A DNA stretch of 64,000 nucleotides from Shewanella litoralis (GTDB lineage: Bacteria; Pseudomonadota; Gammaproteobacteria; Enterobacterales; Shewanellaceae). Position numbers and translations under genes: made by a program. The stretch lies in contig NZ_WSRZ01000002.1 of the NCBI RefSeq assembly GCF_009828585.1, forward strand, positions 62,001-126,000. The letters run 5' to 3'. Shown here in pieces: positions 28,111 through 37,582 of the stretch (positions are counted from its first letter, which is position 1; each line of letters begins with the position of its first letter). The notes below the pieces were generated by a model. The model was not told where the DNA came from. It ran no database searches and was given only the letters and a program-made list of their open reading frames with translations.

Positions 28111-28136
28111 AAAAAACACCCTCAATTGAGGGTGTT
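28111..28136 (-). terminator. nhaB terminator, just before dsbB
   Basis: On the minus strand a 22-base perfect palindrome (core ACCCTCAATTGAGGGT) is followed by seven U, 59 bases after the nhaB stop and about 30 bases before the dsbB start. It should limit read-through into dsbB. Confidence 0.88.
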
Positions 28137-28194
28137 CAAATGGGTTGTGTCGACTTTAAGATAAATTATCCAGTAAGTCCAACATCCTAGCGCA

Positions 28195-29787
28195 TTAATG
28201 GCCGCTAACCATACCGCCTAAATCTTTCGCAGAGTGGTGAATAATCAACTGCGTATCGTAGAGTATTTGTGTCATATCCGTTAAGAAACCGGTTTCAATG
28301 GCCATCACACCCACAATCGATAATACGATGGTATAAGGTAATGCCATCCACACCATGCGACCATAAGACAGACGAATAAGCGGTGCAATAGCAGAGGTCA
28401 ACAAGAACAAGAACGCAGCTTGACCATTTGGCGTGGCAACCGACGGTAGGTTAGTACCTGTGTTAATGGCGACAGCCAGTAAGTCGAATTGGTCTCGGGT
28501 AATTTGGCCACTCAGTAATGCTGATTTAACTTCGTTAATGTACACCGTACCCACAAACACGTTGTCACTCACCATAGACAGTAAGCCGTTTGCGATATAG
28601 AAAATCACCAACTGCGTATTGCCTTCATAGCTAAGTGCCCACTGGATTACTGGCGCAAATAAGCCCTGGTCGATGATTACACCCACAACCGCAAAAAACA
28701 CGGCTAATAACGCGGTAAAGGGTAAGGCTTCTTCAAATGCTTTACCCAGTGCATGTTCATCTGTGACGCCGTTAAAGGCAGTCGCTAAAATAATCACAGA
28801 TAAGCCGATTAAGCCAACAGAGGCTAAATGCAGAGCTAGGCCAACAATTAACCACACACCAATTAACGCCTGAACAACCAATTTCATTTTATCTTGATTG
28901 GTTCGGTGCGAATCTTCATGAGCGGCGTAGTCAGTTAAAATACGATGCACAGCATCGGGTAACTGCGCGCCATAACCAAACCACTTTAATTTTTCAACAA
29001 GGAAACAGGTAAAAATACCGGCAACTAACACTGGCATTGTTACTGGTGACATACGTAAGAAGAACTCACCAAACTGCCAATGCGCTTGCGCTGCAATGAT
29101 TAAGTTTTGTGGCTCACCCACCATGGTACATACACCACCTAAGGCTGTACCGATACCAGAATGCATCAATAAGTTACGTAAAAACGCTCTAAATGCTTCT
29201 AACTCATCGTCGTTGAGTTGCCCAGATGATTCGGACGTATGGTCGTGTCCATCATTATCACTAAAGCTTTTGCCAGACGCGACCTTGTGGTAAATAGAAT
29301 AAAAACCTACTGCCACAGCAATAATTACCGCAATAACGGTTAAGGCATCTAAAAAGGCCGATAAAAAAGCCGATGCCGTACAAAACATTAATGACACGAC
29401 AATTTTAGAACGCACTTTTGTGATCATTTTGGTAAATACAAACAGCAACAGCTGTTTCATAAAGTAGATACCTGCAACCATGAACACTAAGAGTAAAAGC
29501 ACTTCCAGGTTAGCTTCAATCTCATGCAAAACCTGGGTGGGCGATGTCATGCCAATCATCACCGCTTCAATGGCAAGTAAACCGCCGGGTTGTAATGGAT
29601 AACATTTTAATGCCATCGCAAGGGTGAAAATAAATTCAACGACGAGTACCCATCCTGCGACAAATGGACTGACGTAAAAAAACAGCAGGGGATTGATAAT
29701 TAAAAATGCCAAAATGGCGTATTTGTACCACTTAGGCGAATTGCCTAAAAAGTTAACAAACAGCGCTTGACCCTTGGTTGCCTGCAT
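28195..29787 (-). CDS. nhaB: Na+/H+ antiporter NhaB
   Basis: 530 aa inner-membrane sodium/proton antiporter. The sequence tracks E. coli Nha[80 protein letters not shown], and [25 protein letters not shown]. About 12 hydrophobic segments are present. I chose the ATG at 29787, with GGAGAGG five bases upstream, over an in-frame start 21 codons earlier. It is divergent from fadR, the E. coli arrangement. Confidence 0.96.
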   Translation of the reverse strand: MQATKGQALFVNFLGNSPKWYKYAILAFLIINPLLFFYVSPFVAGWVLVVEFIFTLAMALKCYPLQPGGLLAIEAVMIGMTSPTQVLHEIEANLEVLLLLVFMVAGIYFMKQLLLFVFTKMITKVRSKIVVSLMFCTASAFLSAFLDALTVIAVIIAVAVGFYSIYHKVASGKSFSDNDGHDHTSESSGQLNDDELEAFRAFLRNLLMHSGIGTALGGVCTMVGEPQNLIIAAQAHWQFGEFFLRMSPVTMPVLVAGIFTCFLVEKLKWFGYGAQLPDAVHRILTDYAAHEDSHRTNQDKMKLVVQALIGVWLIVGLALHLASVGLIGLSVIILATAFNGVTDEHALGKAFEEALPFTALLAVFFAVVGVIIDQGLFAPVIQWALSYEGNTQLVIFYIANGLLSMVSDNVFVGTVYINEVKSALLSGQITRDQFDLLAVAINTGTNLPSVATPNGQAAFLFLLTSAIAPLIRLSYGRMVWMALPYTIVLSIVGVMAIETGFLTDMTQILYDTQLIIHHSAKDLGGMVSGH

Positions 29788-30376
29788 AGCAGCCTCTCCG
29801 ATATTGTTATTGTGACAGTATTGGTACCATTTCTTGATAGCAAACAACACATTCTTATTTTCAACAGGTTTGGGAGAATAGAGGCAAGTTCAGATTTAAA
29901 ACTTGATGAAAATCAATATTTCATTCATTTCCATTAAAACTCTACCTACTATTGTATTACAAAACAGCCTGTGAAATAGTTGTAAATAGTAATGCATTGA
30001 TATGATAAACAAGGTGTTAGCACACATTTTTATGCGGCAAACTCAGTATGGTTCATTATTTTCGTCGCTAGTTTAGCTTAAAAGAAACAAATTGTAATGC
30101 CGTTGTTCTAGCAAAAATTACTACACAGCAATAACAAACTAGCTACATGAGTATATACTAAACTTGTTTGATTATATCGACATAAATCTTGATATGTTGA
30201 TGATATTAGTCGATTAATGTGATGTTAATTCCGTTAATTCTATTTGAATTAACGTGCTTTGTTTAAAAAAGCAGCATTATGTGTGTTGTGAATAAACAAT
30301 GGTTTTTATTTTCCACCGCTCTGGTATGATCAGTGCAATAGTTTCGCCATTGTTTAGCAATAGGATATGAAGGCTA
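29788..30376. promoter_or_regulatory. Long AT-rich nhaB-fadR divergent regulatory region
   Basis: 589 bases without a credible gene, very AT-rich. It contains a perfect 9-bp dyad CGTTAATTC/GAATTAACG with a 5-base loop at 30232-30254 (plus a further GTTAATTC just left of it), and a candidate FadR operator at 30319-30335. Both promoters must lie here. Confidence 0.6.
30319..30335 (+). promoter_or_regulatory. Candidate FadR operator overlapping the fadR promoter
   Basis: CTCTGGTATGATCAGTG matches 12 of 17 positions of the enteric FadR consensus recalled as ATCTGGTACGACCAGAT, with core CTGGTATGATCAG differing at two positions. It contains TGGTATGAT, an extended -10-like sequence (TATGAT at 30325-30330), and lies 41 bases before the fadR ATG. 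Negative autoregulation is inferred. Confidence 0.6.
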
Positions 30377-31096
30377 ATGATCATCAATGCCAAAGGCCCA
30401 GCAAGTTTTGCCGAGAAATACATTGTTCGTTCTATTTGGGAAAACAAATTTCCACCCGGATCAATTTTACCAGCTGAACGCGAGCTTTCTGAACTTATTG
30501 GGGTTACGCGTACAACATTACGTGAAGTGCTACAACGTTTAGCACGCGATGGCTGGTTGAAAATTCAACACGGCAAGCCAACCCAAGTAAACAACTTTTG
30601 GGAAACATCTGGGCTGAATATTCTTGAGACCATTGCGGATTTGAATCCAGATGGATTTCCGTTATTGGTCGATCAGTTAATGTCGGCACGTGGCAACGTG
30701 AGTAATATTTATTTCCGAGCATCGATTAGACACAATCCAGACAAAGCCATAGCCGCTCTTGCAGGAATTCATACGTTAGAAAATGATGCTGAAGCCTATG
30801 CCGAGTTTGATTATCAATTGCATCATACCCTGGCTTTTGCGTCTGGAAATCCACTGTACGTGTTGATTTTGAATGGGTTTAAAGGTTTATATAATCGTGT
30901 GGGGCGTTTCTACTTTTCAAGCCAAGAAGCTCGAGAATTGACCATGCGTTTCTATATCAAACTTGAAAAGCTGGCCAAAGATAAAAACTATGCCGAAGTG
31001 CCAACGTTAATGCGTAACAATGGTATCGAAAGCGGTAAATTATGGCAAAAACTGCGTGATGATATGCCCGCTGAAATCGGTCATGACAACAGCTAA
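30377..31096 (+). CDS. fadR: Fatty acid metabolism regulator FadR
   Basis: 239 aa, a GntR-family regulator that responds to long-chain acyl-CoA, repressing degradation genes and activating unsaturated fatty acid synthesis (known for E. coli). The winged helix-turn-helix is PPGSILPAERELSELIGVTRTTLREVLQRLARDGWL; the C-terminal acyl-CoA-binding domain has DYQLHHTLAFASGNPLYVLILNGFKGLY and the Tyr-rich GRFYFSS. The length equals E. coli FadR. A FadR-like operator overlaps its own promoter. fadD in this window is a likely target. Confidence 0.96.
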   Translation: MIINAKGPASFAEKYIVRSIWENKFPPGSILPAERELSELIGVTRTTLREVLQRLARDGWLKIQHGKPTQVNNFWETSGLNILETIADLNPDGFPLLVDQLMSARGNVSNIYFRASIRHNPDKAIAALAGIHTLENDAEAYAEFDYQLHHTLAFASGNPLYVLILNGFKGLYNRVGRFYFSSQEARELTMRFYIKLEKLAKDKNYAEVPTLMRNNGIESGKLWQKLRDDMPAEIGHDNS

Positions 31097-31118
31097 ATCA
31101 GTTTGAGACCTCAAGTAT

Positions 31119-31149
31119 AAAAAACCAATCCTTTAGTGATTGGTTTTTT
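31119..31149. terminator. Bidirectional terminator between fadR and spoVR
   Basis: Perfect 12-bp stem AAAAAACCAATC/GATTGGTTTTTT with a 7-base loop (CTTTAGT) and U runs on both sides, between convergent genes. Confidence 0.9.
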
Positions 31150-31212
31150 TATGCCCATAAGCTAAGGGCTTATAATATTATTTAGCTCGTATAGTTAACT
31201 GATTTAGTGAGC

Positions 31213-32757
31213 CTAAGCGATAACGTTATAAGAAGAATGGTGAGGCTGTGATTCCATTTCAGGGCATGTTGATATTACTTTTATCATGCCAAGTTCATCA
31301 ACTTGCTCTAGTGTCACAGTAAACCCCCATAATCGATGTAGATGTTTCAACACCTCCTGATGGTTGTCAGCCAGCGGGATGTTATCAAACGGAATGTAGC
31401 GTAGCGTAATTGAACGGTCACCATTGACTTGTACTTGTTGCACCTGAATATTGGGCTCGATATTGGATAAGTTATACTGCTGCGACATGATATTACGAAT
31501 GTCTTGATAACCTTGCTCATCGTGAATCGCTGAGACAGCCAAATGACTGCGCTTTTCATCGTCTAATATGCCAAATAATTTAAAATCCCTAATGACTTTT
31601 GGGGATAAATATTGGCTAATAAAACTCTCATCTTTAAAGTTTTGCATCGCAAAATGCACTGTGGTTAACCAGTCACTACCCGCAATATCAGGAAACCATT
31701 GACGGTCTTCATCCGTTGGGTGTTCGCAAATGCGTCTGATATCGACAAACATGGCAAAACCAAGAGCATAAGGGTTAATGCCATTATAGTACGGGCTGTT
31801 GTAAGAGGGCTGCGCAACAACAGCGGTGTGGCTTTGCAAAAACTCCAACATAAAACGGTCGCTGACTTTGCCGGTATCGTACAGGTGGTTCAAAATGGTG
31901 TAATGCCAAAAGGTTGCCCAACCTTCATTCATAACCTGAGTCTGTTTTTGTGGGTAAAAATATTGCGCCATTTTGCGCACAATTCTCACTAGTTCACGTT
32001 GCCATGGGGCTAATAAAGGGGCGTTTTTTTCGATAAAATACAGAATATTTTCTTGTGGTTCTTCAGGGAAAATTTTACGGCTATCTTCGGGTGTTTTTTG
32101 CGGTGATACGGGGATGGTGCGCCATAAATCGTTCACTTGAGTTTGCAGGTAATCCTCGCGCTCCTGTTGGCGTGCTTGCTCTTCTTTAAACGACACTTCA
32201 GCAGGGCGCTTATATCGGTCCACGCCATAATTCATTAAAGCATGGCAAGAGTCGAGGGTTAGCTCAACCTGCTCAATACCGTATTTAACCTCGCATTCTC
32301 GAATGTAATTTTTAGCAAATACTAAGTAATCAATAATGGAGCTAGCATCGGTCCAGGTTTTAAATAAATAATTATTTTTAAAAAAACTGTTATGACCATA
32401 ACAGGCATGGGCCATAACAAGTGCTTGCATAGTGATGGTGTTTTCTTCCATTAAGTAGGCAATACATGGATCTGAGTTAATTACAATTTCGTATGCAAGG
32501 CCCATTTGCCCGCGTTTATACCCTTGTTCAGTTTCAATAAAACGTTTACCAAAAGACCAATGTGTGTAACCAATGGGCATACCAATGCCGGCATAGGCAT
32601 CCATCATTTGTTCGGCGGTGATTATTTCGATTTGGTTGGGGTAGGCATCCAATTTAAAATAATCTGCAGCTTCAGCAATGGCTTGCTGATATTGGTCTAG
32701 TAAGTCGAATGTCCATTCGGGTCCATCATCTAACGGCTTGCGAGTTGCTTTAACCAT
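31213..32757 (-). CDS. SpoVR family protein (YcgB)
   Basis: 514 aa cytoplasmic protein of the SpoVR/YcgB family, first known from Bacillus spore cortex formation but common in non-spore-formers, biochemical role unresolved. Family blocks are MPIGYTHWSFGKRF, PCIAYLMEENTITMQALVMAHACYGHNSFFKNNYLFK, VMNEGWATFWHYTILNHLYD, and INPYALGFAMFVDIRRICEHPTDEDRQWFPD. The His/Glu-rich motifs (HACYGHNSFF, NEGWATFWH) hint at metal binding. It is the last gene of the prkA-yeaH-spoVR operon, 9 bases after yeaH, with no terminator between. Confidence 0.95.
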   Translation of the reverse strand: MVKATRKPLDDGPEWTFDLLDQYQQAIAEAADYFKLDAYPNQIEIITAEQMMDAYAGIGMPIGYTHWSFGKRFIETEQGYKRGQMGLAYEIVINSDPCIAYLMEENTITMQALVMAHACYGHNSFFKNNYLFKTWTDASSIIDYLVFAKNYIRECEVKYGIEQVELTLDSCHALMNYGVDRYKRPAEVSFKEEQARQQEREDYLQTQVNDLWRTIPVSPQKTPEDSRKIFPEEPQENILYFIEKNAPLLAPWQRELVRIVRKMAQYFYPQKQTQVMNEGWATFWHYTILNHLYDTGKVSDRFMLEFLQSHTAVVAQPSYNSPYYNGINPYALGFAMFVDIRRICEHPTDEDRQWFPDIAGSDWLTTVHFAMQNFKDESFISQYLSPKVIRDFKLFGILDDEKRSHLAVSAIHDEQGYQDIRNIMSQQYNLSNIEPNIQVQQVQVNGDRSITLRYIPFDNIPLADNHQEVLKHLHRLWGFTVTLEQVDELGMIKVISTCPEMESQPHHSSYNVIA

Positions 32758-32766
32758 GATTGCCCC

Positions 32767-34032
32767 CTATACAGCCTGTTTTTTAAAGAGTTCGCGAAAT
32801 ACCGGATAAATGTCTTCAACTTCACGAATGTGTTGCACAGCAATATTATCAAATTGTTTCTGCAGGTCCTGGTACTGATCCCATAAGGTTTGATGGGCTC
32901 GGTGGGTGATTTCGATATAACTGAAATAACGCACCTTGGGTAAAATATGCTTAGCTAATAAGTCATGGCAGTGGGGCGAATCATCGGCCCAATTATCACC
33001 ATCCGACGCCTGCGCGGCGTAAATATTCCACTCGTTTTCAGGATAACGTGCTTGTTGGATTTCATTCATCAGTTTTAACGCGCTTGATACTATGGTACCG
33101 CCGGTTTCTTGAGAGTAAAAAAACTCATGCTCGTCAACTTCTTTGGCTTGGGTATGGTGACGGATATAGACAACCTCAAGATTTTTATAGCTGCGGGTTA
33201 AAAACAAATACAGCAATATATAAAACCGTTTGGCAATATCTTTAGTCGCTTGATCCATCGAGCCTGATACATCCATTAAACAGAACATTACTGCCTGACT
33301 GGACGGTTTTTCACGTTTTGAGTAGTTATTGAACCGTAAGTCAAAGGTGTCGATAAAAGGTACATTGGCGATTTGTTTTTTGAGTAATTCAATTTGCTCT
33401 TTTAATGCGAGAATGTTTTCAGCTTTTGAACCAGGTGTATTTTGTAATTGCTCAAGCTCGGCTTCTAATAATTTAAGGGCGCGCTTTTTACTGGCAGACA
33501 TCGCAATTCTTCGGGCAAGAGATGATCGCAGTGAACGGACAATATTGATATTGGCTGGCACGCCATCATTGGTAAAACCCGCCCGGTAAGTTTGATATTC
33601 AACCAACTTATTAAGGCGATTCTTTTGCAAGTTGGGTAGTGCTAAGTCTTCAAATAATAATTCTAGGTATTCATCTTTTGAGATATTGAAGACAAAATCG
33701 TCATTGCCTTCGCCACTGTCTGAAGCATCACCCTGGCCAGTACCACCTTGACCGCCATTCGGGCGCTGTATTTGGTCGCCACGATTAAACTGATCATTAC
33801 CTGGGTGGACACGATTTCGTTTACCACCTTGGCCTTGTCTAAATAGTGGTTCACTGATGTCACGGGTAGGGATACTGATTTTTTCACCTTTATCAATATC
33901 GGTGACACTACGACGCGTCACCGCATCACTGACGGCCTTTTTGATTTGTTTTTTATAGCGTTCAATGAACCGCTGACGATTAACTGTGCTTTTTCCTTTA
34001 GCGTTGAGTCGTCTATCAATAAAATTTGCCAT
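32767..34032 (-). CDS. yeaH: YeaH/YhbH family protein (DUF444, VWA-like)
   Basis: 421 aa. The N-terminal half is charged and repetitive, with a Gly/Gln-rich stretch (about 75-105, [20 protein letters not shown]). The C-terminal half has a von Willebrand A-like MIDAS segment: [23 protein letters not shown] (D-x-S-x-S). The family is co-transcribed with PrkA in many proteobacteria and is linked to stress and stationary phase in E. coli. I chose the ATG at 34032 ([15 protein letters not shown]), preceded by a G-rich ribosome site. It lies 57 bases after prkA. Confidence 0.94.
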   Translation of the reverse strand: MANFIDRRLNAKGKSTVNRQRFIERYKKQIKKAVSDAVTRRSVTDIDKGEKISIPTRDISEPLFRQGQGGKRNRVHPGNDQFNRGDQIQRPNGGQGGTGQGDASDSGEGNDDFVFNISKDEYLELLFEDLALPNLQKNRLNKLVEYQTYRAGFTNDGVPANINIVRSLRSSLARRIAMSASKKRALKLLEAELEQLQNTPGSKAENILALKEQIELLKKQIANVPFIDTFDLRFNNYSKREKPSSQAVMFCLMDVSGSMDQATKDIAKRFYILLYLFLTRSYKNLEVVYIRHHTQAKEVDEHEFFYSQETGGTIVSSALKLMNEIQQARYPENEWNIYAAQASDGDNWADDSPHCHDLLAKHILPKVRYFSYIEITHRAHQTLWDQYQDLQKQFDNIAVQHIREVEDIYPVFRELFKKQAV

Positions 34033-34089
34033 ACGCCCCCCCAAGTCTACGTTCTGGCTGAGTAAGCCTCAGCCAGGGCTGGGTGTTGA

Positions 34090-36024
34090 TTATGATGATT
34101 TTCGAACGCGTAAATACCATTCAGACAATAATCGGACTTGTTTCTTGGTATAGCCTTTTTCCATCATCCGATTGACGAAATCATCGTGTTTACGTTGATC
34201 ATCATTTGAGGTTTTGGCATTGAACGAAATAACGGGTAATAAATCCTCGGTATTAGAAAACATTTTCTTTTCAATCACTGTGCGCAGTTTTTCGTAACTG
34301 GTCCACAATGGGTTATTTCCTTCGTTGTTGGCTCTGGCACGTAAAACAAAGTTAACGATTTCATTACGGAAGTCTTTAGGGTTACTGATGCCTGCAGGTT
34401 TTTCTATTTTCTCTAACTCAGCATTTAATGCACCACGGTCAAATAACTGCCCGGTTTCAGGATCGCGATATTCTTGATCCTGGATCCAAAAGTCTGCGTA
34501 GGTGACATAACGGTCGAAAATATTCTGGCCATACTCAGAATAAGACTCAAGATAGGCGGTTTGAATTTCTTTACCAATAAATTCAACATACTTAGGAATA
34601 AGGTAACCTTTTAAAAACTCAAGGTACTTCTCGCCTGTTTCACTTGGGAATTGCTCTTGTTCAATTTGTTTTTCGAGTACGTAAAAAAGATGCACTGGAT
34701 TAGCAGCAATTTCAGCGCTATCAAAGTTGAACACCCGCGATAAAATCTTAAAGGCAAAACGGGTTGATAACCCTTGCATGCCTTCATCTACACCGGCGTA
34801 ATCTCGATACTCCTGGTATGATTTAGCTTTAGGATCGGTGTCTTTTAAACTTTCGCCGTTATAGACACGCATTTTTGAATAAATCGATGAATTATCAGGG
34901 ACTTTTAAGCGTGATAACACACTAAACTGCGCTAAGGTTTCTAAGGTTCCAGGGGCACACGGCGCCATCGATAATTCAGAGTTAGCTAACAACTTTTGAT
35001 AAATGGCCATTTCTTCTGACACGCGCAAACAATAAGGCACTTTAACAATATACACACGGTCTAAAAACGCCTCGTTGTTTTTGTTGTTTCTAAATGTCGA
35101 CCATTCCGACTCATTTGAGTGGGCCAAAATAATTCCGTTGTAGGGCAATGCAGATAAGCCCTCGGTACCGTTGTAATTGCCTTCTTGAGTGGCGGTTAAT
35201 AATGGGTGTAGCACTTTAATTGGGGCTTTAAACATCTCGACAAATTCCATCAAGCCCTGGTTAGCACGACACAGGGCGCCTGAATAAGCGTAAGCATCGG
35301 CATCATCTTGTGAAAAATGTTCAAGTTGACGAATATCCACCTTACCGACAAGGGCTGAAATATCCTGGTTGTTTTCATCACCGGGTTCGGTTTTCGCAAT
35401 ACCGATTTGATCTAATACCGACGGATAAACTTTAACCACTCTAAATTTCGAAATGTCACCGCCATACTGATGCAAGCGTTTGACTGCCCAGGGCGACATG
35501 ATGGTTTTAAGGTAGCGGGCAGGGATATTGTATTCGCTTTGTAAAAGCGTGCTGTCTTCTTCGGGATCAAATAAACAAAAAGGGTGGTCGTTAACCGGGC
35601 TGCGCACACCATCTGCACTGAGGATATAAATAGGCACCTGTTGCATTAAGGCTTTTAATTTTTCAGCAAGCGATGATTTACCGCCACCGACAGGGCCAAG
35701 CAAATACAGGATCTGCTTTGATTCTTCTAACCCTTGAGCTGAATGTTTTAAATAGGCCACGATTTGTTCGATGGCCTCTTCCATGCCATAAAAATCTTTA
35801 AAAGCGGGATAACTTGCAATTAACCGATTAGAGAAAATCCGACTCAAGATAGGATTTTTAGCCGTGTCGACCATTTTGGCTTCACCAATGGCCATTAATA
35901 AACGCTCTGCAGCAGAAACGTATGAGCTTTTGTCTTGCTGACAAATATCAAGAAATTGCGCTAGGGTGTATTCCTCGTCGAGTTTTTTTTCATAACGTTG
36001 TTGATAATGCTCAAATATACCCAT
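34090..36024 (-). CDS. prkA: PrkA-family serine protein kinase / AAA ATPase (YeaG)
   Basis: 644 aa, very close to E. coli YeaG along its whole length. An AAA-type ATPase domain has Walker A LLGPVGGGKSSLAEKL and the conserved SPWAVKRLHQYGGDISKFRVV, KTEPGDENNQDISALVGKVDIR and GILAHSNESEW-type blocks; a C-terminal PrkA domain follows (from about 390, with KPAGISNPKDFRNEIVNF). In E. coli YeaG acts in nitrogen-starvation and stationary-phase responses, and related proteins have been called kinases or Lon-like proteases. I chose the ATG at 36024 with GAGGGGG upstream; 15 further in-frame codons upstream have no family support. It is the first gene of the operon. Confidence 0.96.
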   Translation of the reverse strand: MGIFEHYQQRYEKKLDEEYTLAQFLDICQQDKSSYVSAAERLLMAIGEAKMVDTAKNPILSRIFSNRLIASYPAFKDFYGMEEAIEQIVAYLKHSAQGLEESKQILYLLGPVGGGKSSLAEKLKALMQQVPIYILSADGVRSPVNDHPFCLFDPEEDSTLLQSEYNIPARYLKTIMSPWAVKRLHQYGGDISKFRVVKVYPSVLDQIGIAKTEPGDENNQDISALVGKVDIRQLEHFSQDDADAYAYSGALCRANQGLMEFVEMFKAPIKVLHPLLTATQEGNYNGTEGLSALPYNGIILAHSNESEWSTFRNNKNNEAFLDRVYIVKVPYCLRVSEEMAIYQKLLANSELSMAPCAPGTLETLAQFSVLSRLKVPDNSSIYSKMRVYNGESLKDTDPKAKSYQEYRDYAGVDEGMQGLSTRFAFKILSRVFNFDSAEIAANPVHLFYVLEKQIEQEQFPSETGEKYLEFLKGYLIPKYVEFIGKEIQTAYLESYSEYGQNIFDRYVTYADFWIQDQEYRDPETGQLFDRGALNAELEKIEKPAGISNPKDFRNEIVNFVLRARANNEGNNPLWTSYEKLRTVIEKKMFSNTEDLLPVISFNAKTSNDDQRKHDDFVNRMMEKGYTKKQVRLLSEWYLRVRKSS

Positions 36025-36276
36025 GGTAACCCCCTCAAAACAGACAGTTGTCTCACTTTTAAAAGCCAAAGTGATGGGAGAGGATCTAGTGGAGTATGCT
36101 GCTAGACCTATCCAGCTATATTAGGCTTTACGACTAAAGTGTAGGACAGGGCAACCGACTTAGCTAAATTTTATTAATAAATAAATTAAATAAAAACAAA
36201 GACAAACAGTAGCATTTGCAATAGTTGCAAAAATAGAAGTCGTCATAAAGTCTGGTTTTTAATAACGAGCAGGCAC

Positions 36277-36301
36277 AAAAAAGGAGCCACGTAGGCTCCT
36301 T
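36277..36301 (-). terminator. sodB terminator
   Basis: On the minus strand AAGGAGCC/GGCTCCTT forms an 8-bp stem with a 5-base loop followed by a run of U, 22 bases after the sodB stop. Confidence 0.9.
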
Positions 36302-36322
36302 AAGTTTTGCTGTTAATGAAGC

Positions 36323-36907
36323 TTAAGCAGCAAAGTTCTTGTTAACAAATTCCCAGTTAACAAGTTGCCAGAAGTGAGCTAAATACTCTGGACGTGCGTT
36401 ACGGTAATCAACGTAGTAAGCATGTTCCCATACGTCTACAGTCAATAGGATAGTAACTGATTCGTCTGTTAACGGAGTCGCAGCGTTGCTGGTGTTAACG
36501 ATAGCTAAAGAACCGTCAGCTTTTTTCACAAGCCAAGTCCAAGCGCTACCAAAGTTGTTTACTGCAGAATCGGTAAATTTAGCTTTGAATTCTTCAAAAG
36601 AACCGAAAGATGCATTGATAGCAGCGGCGATATCGCCAGTTGCTTCGCCGCCAGCGTTAGGCGCTAAACAGTTCCAGTAAAAAGTGTGGTTCCAAACTTG
36701 AGCTGCGTTGTTGAACATGCCACCTGTTGAAGTTTTAACAACTTCTTCTAGCGTCTTGCCAGCAAATTCAGTTCCTTCAACTAAACCATTTAGTTTTACC
36801 ACATAAGTGTTGTGATGCTTACCGTAATGGTATTCGATAGTTTCTTGTGAAATGTGCGGTTCAAGTGCGTTCTTTGCATAAGGTAATGCTGGTAGTTCGA
36901 AAGCCAT
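36323..36907 (-). CDS. sodB: Iron superoxide dismutase
   Basis: 194 aa cytoplasmic Fe-SOD dismutating superoxide. Metal ligands are His27 (EYHYGKHH), His74 (AAQVWNHTFYW), and the Asp and His in LTVDVWEHAYYVDYRN. AAQVWNHTFYWNCL and FGSAWTWLV are typical of the iron type. The length matches E. coli SodB (193 aa). It is divergent from grxD, another iron-linked protein. In relatives sodB responds to iron via Fur/RyhB; I did not find a convincing Fur box. Confidence 0.97.
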   Translation of the reverse strand: MAFELPALPYAKNALEPHISQETIEYHYGKHHNTYVVKLNGLVEGTEFAGKTLEEVVKTSTGGMFNNAAQVWNHTFYWNCLAPNAGGEATGDIAAAINASFGSFEEFKAKFTDSAVNNFGSAWTWLVKKADGSLAIVNTSNAATPLTDESVTILLTVDVWEHAYYVDYRNARPEYLAHFWQLVNWEFVNKNFAA

Positions 36908-37142
36908 TAGTATCTCTCCATGGATTCAGGTTATCGTTTTTGTTTACCAATCAGGTAACATTGCTCTACTGCTATTGTACTGATTATTTTTGTGATGTGA
37001 ATCATTGTTTAGGGAATTATCGCGCTTGGACTAATTGATTTGCTGGATTTTAGATTAACCTTACAAATCGTAGCATTTTGTTATTTGTCTAGGTGTCGTA
37101 CAATAGCTATTATGTGTTCAGTCGTCGTACTTAGGAAATCAA

Positions 37143-37484
37143 ATGGAAACTGTAGAAAAGATTAAACAGCAAATTAGCGAAAACCCAATTATTGTGTACA
37201 TGAAAGGTTCGCCTAAATTACCAAGCTGTGGATTTTCATCTCAGGTTGCTCAGGTGATGATCAACTGTGGTGAACAATTTGCATTCGTAGACATTTTACA
37301 GCACCCAGATATCCGTGCTGAATTACCAAAATTTGCTAACTGGCCAACATTCCCACAATTATGGGTTGAAGGCGAGTTGATTGGTGGTTGTGACATCATC
37401 ACAGAAATGTTCCAAAAAGGTGAGCTTCAGCCAATCATTAAAGCCACTGCAGATAAATTCCGTACAGAAGATGCTGCAGAATAA
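37143..37484 (+). CDS. grxD: Monothiol glutaredoxin Grx4
   Basis: 113 aa monothiol glutaredoxin that binds and transfers [2Fe-2S] clusters with glutathione. The CGFS active site is at residues 29-32 (LPSCGFSSQ). Other blocks are NPIIVYMKGSP, NWPTFPQLWVEGELIGGCDIITEM. The length matches E. coli GrxD (115 aa). The start follows TTAGGAAATCAA. It is divergent from sodB, linking two iron-dependent proteins in one promoter region. Confidence 0.97.
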   Translation: METVEKIKQQISENPIIVYMKGSPKLPSCGFSSQVAQVMINCGEQFAFVDILQHPDIRAELPKFANWPTFPQLWVEGELIGGCDIITEMFQKGELQPIIKATADKFRTEDAAE

Positions 37485-37518
37485 CCGTTTTTAGATGTGT
37501 GTTTATTTACACACAATG

Positions 37519-37555
37519 AAAAAGCCCCAATTGCATAGTGCCATCGGGGCTTTTT
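37519..37555. terminator. Bidirectional terminator between grxD and uraA
   Basis: Stem AAAAAGCCCC/GGGGCTTTTT with a 17-base loop, between convergent genes. Confidence 0.88.
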
Positions 37556-37582
37556 GTTAGCCTTTAGTTGTTCACACAATGT

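Noticed and set aside
36993-37007. TGATGTGAATCATTG as a Fur box between sodB and grxD
   Set aside because: Only about half of the positions fit the 7-1-7 Fur model; too weak to claim.
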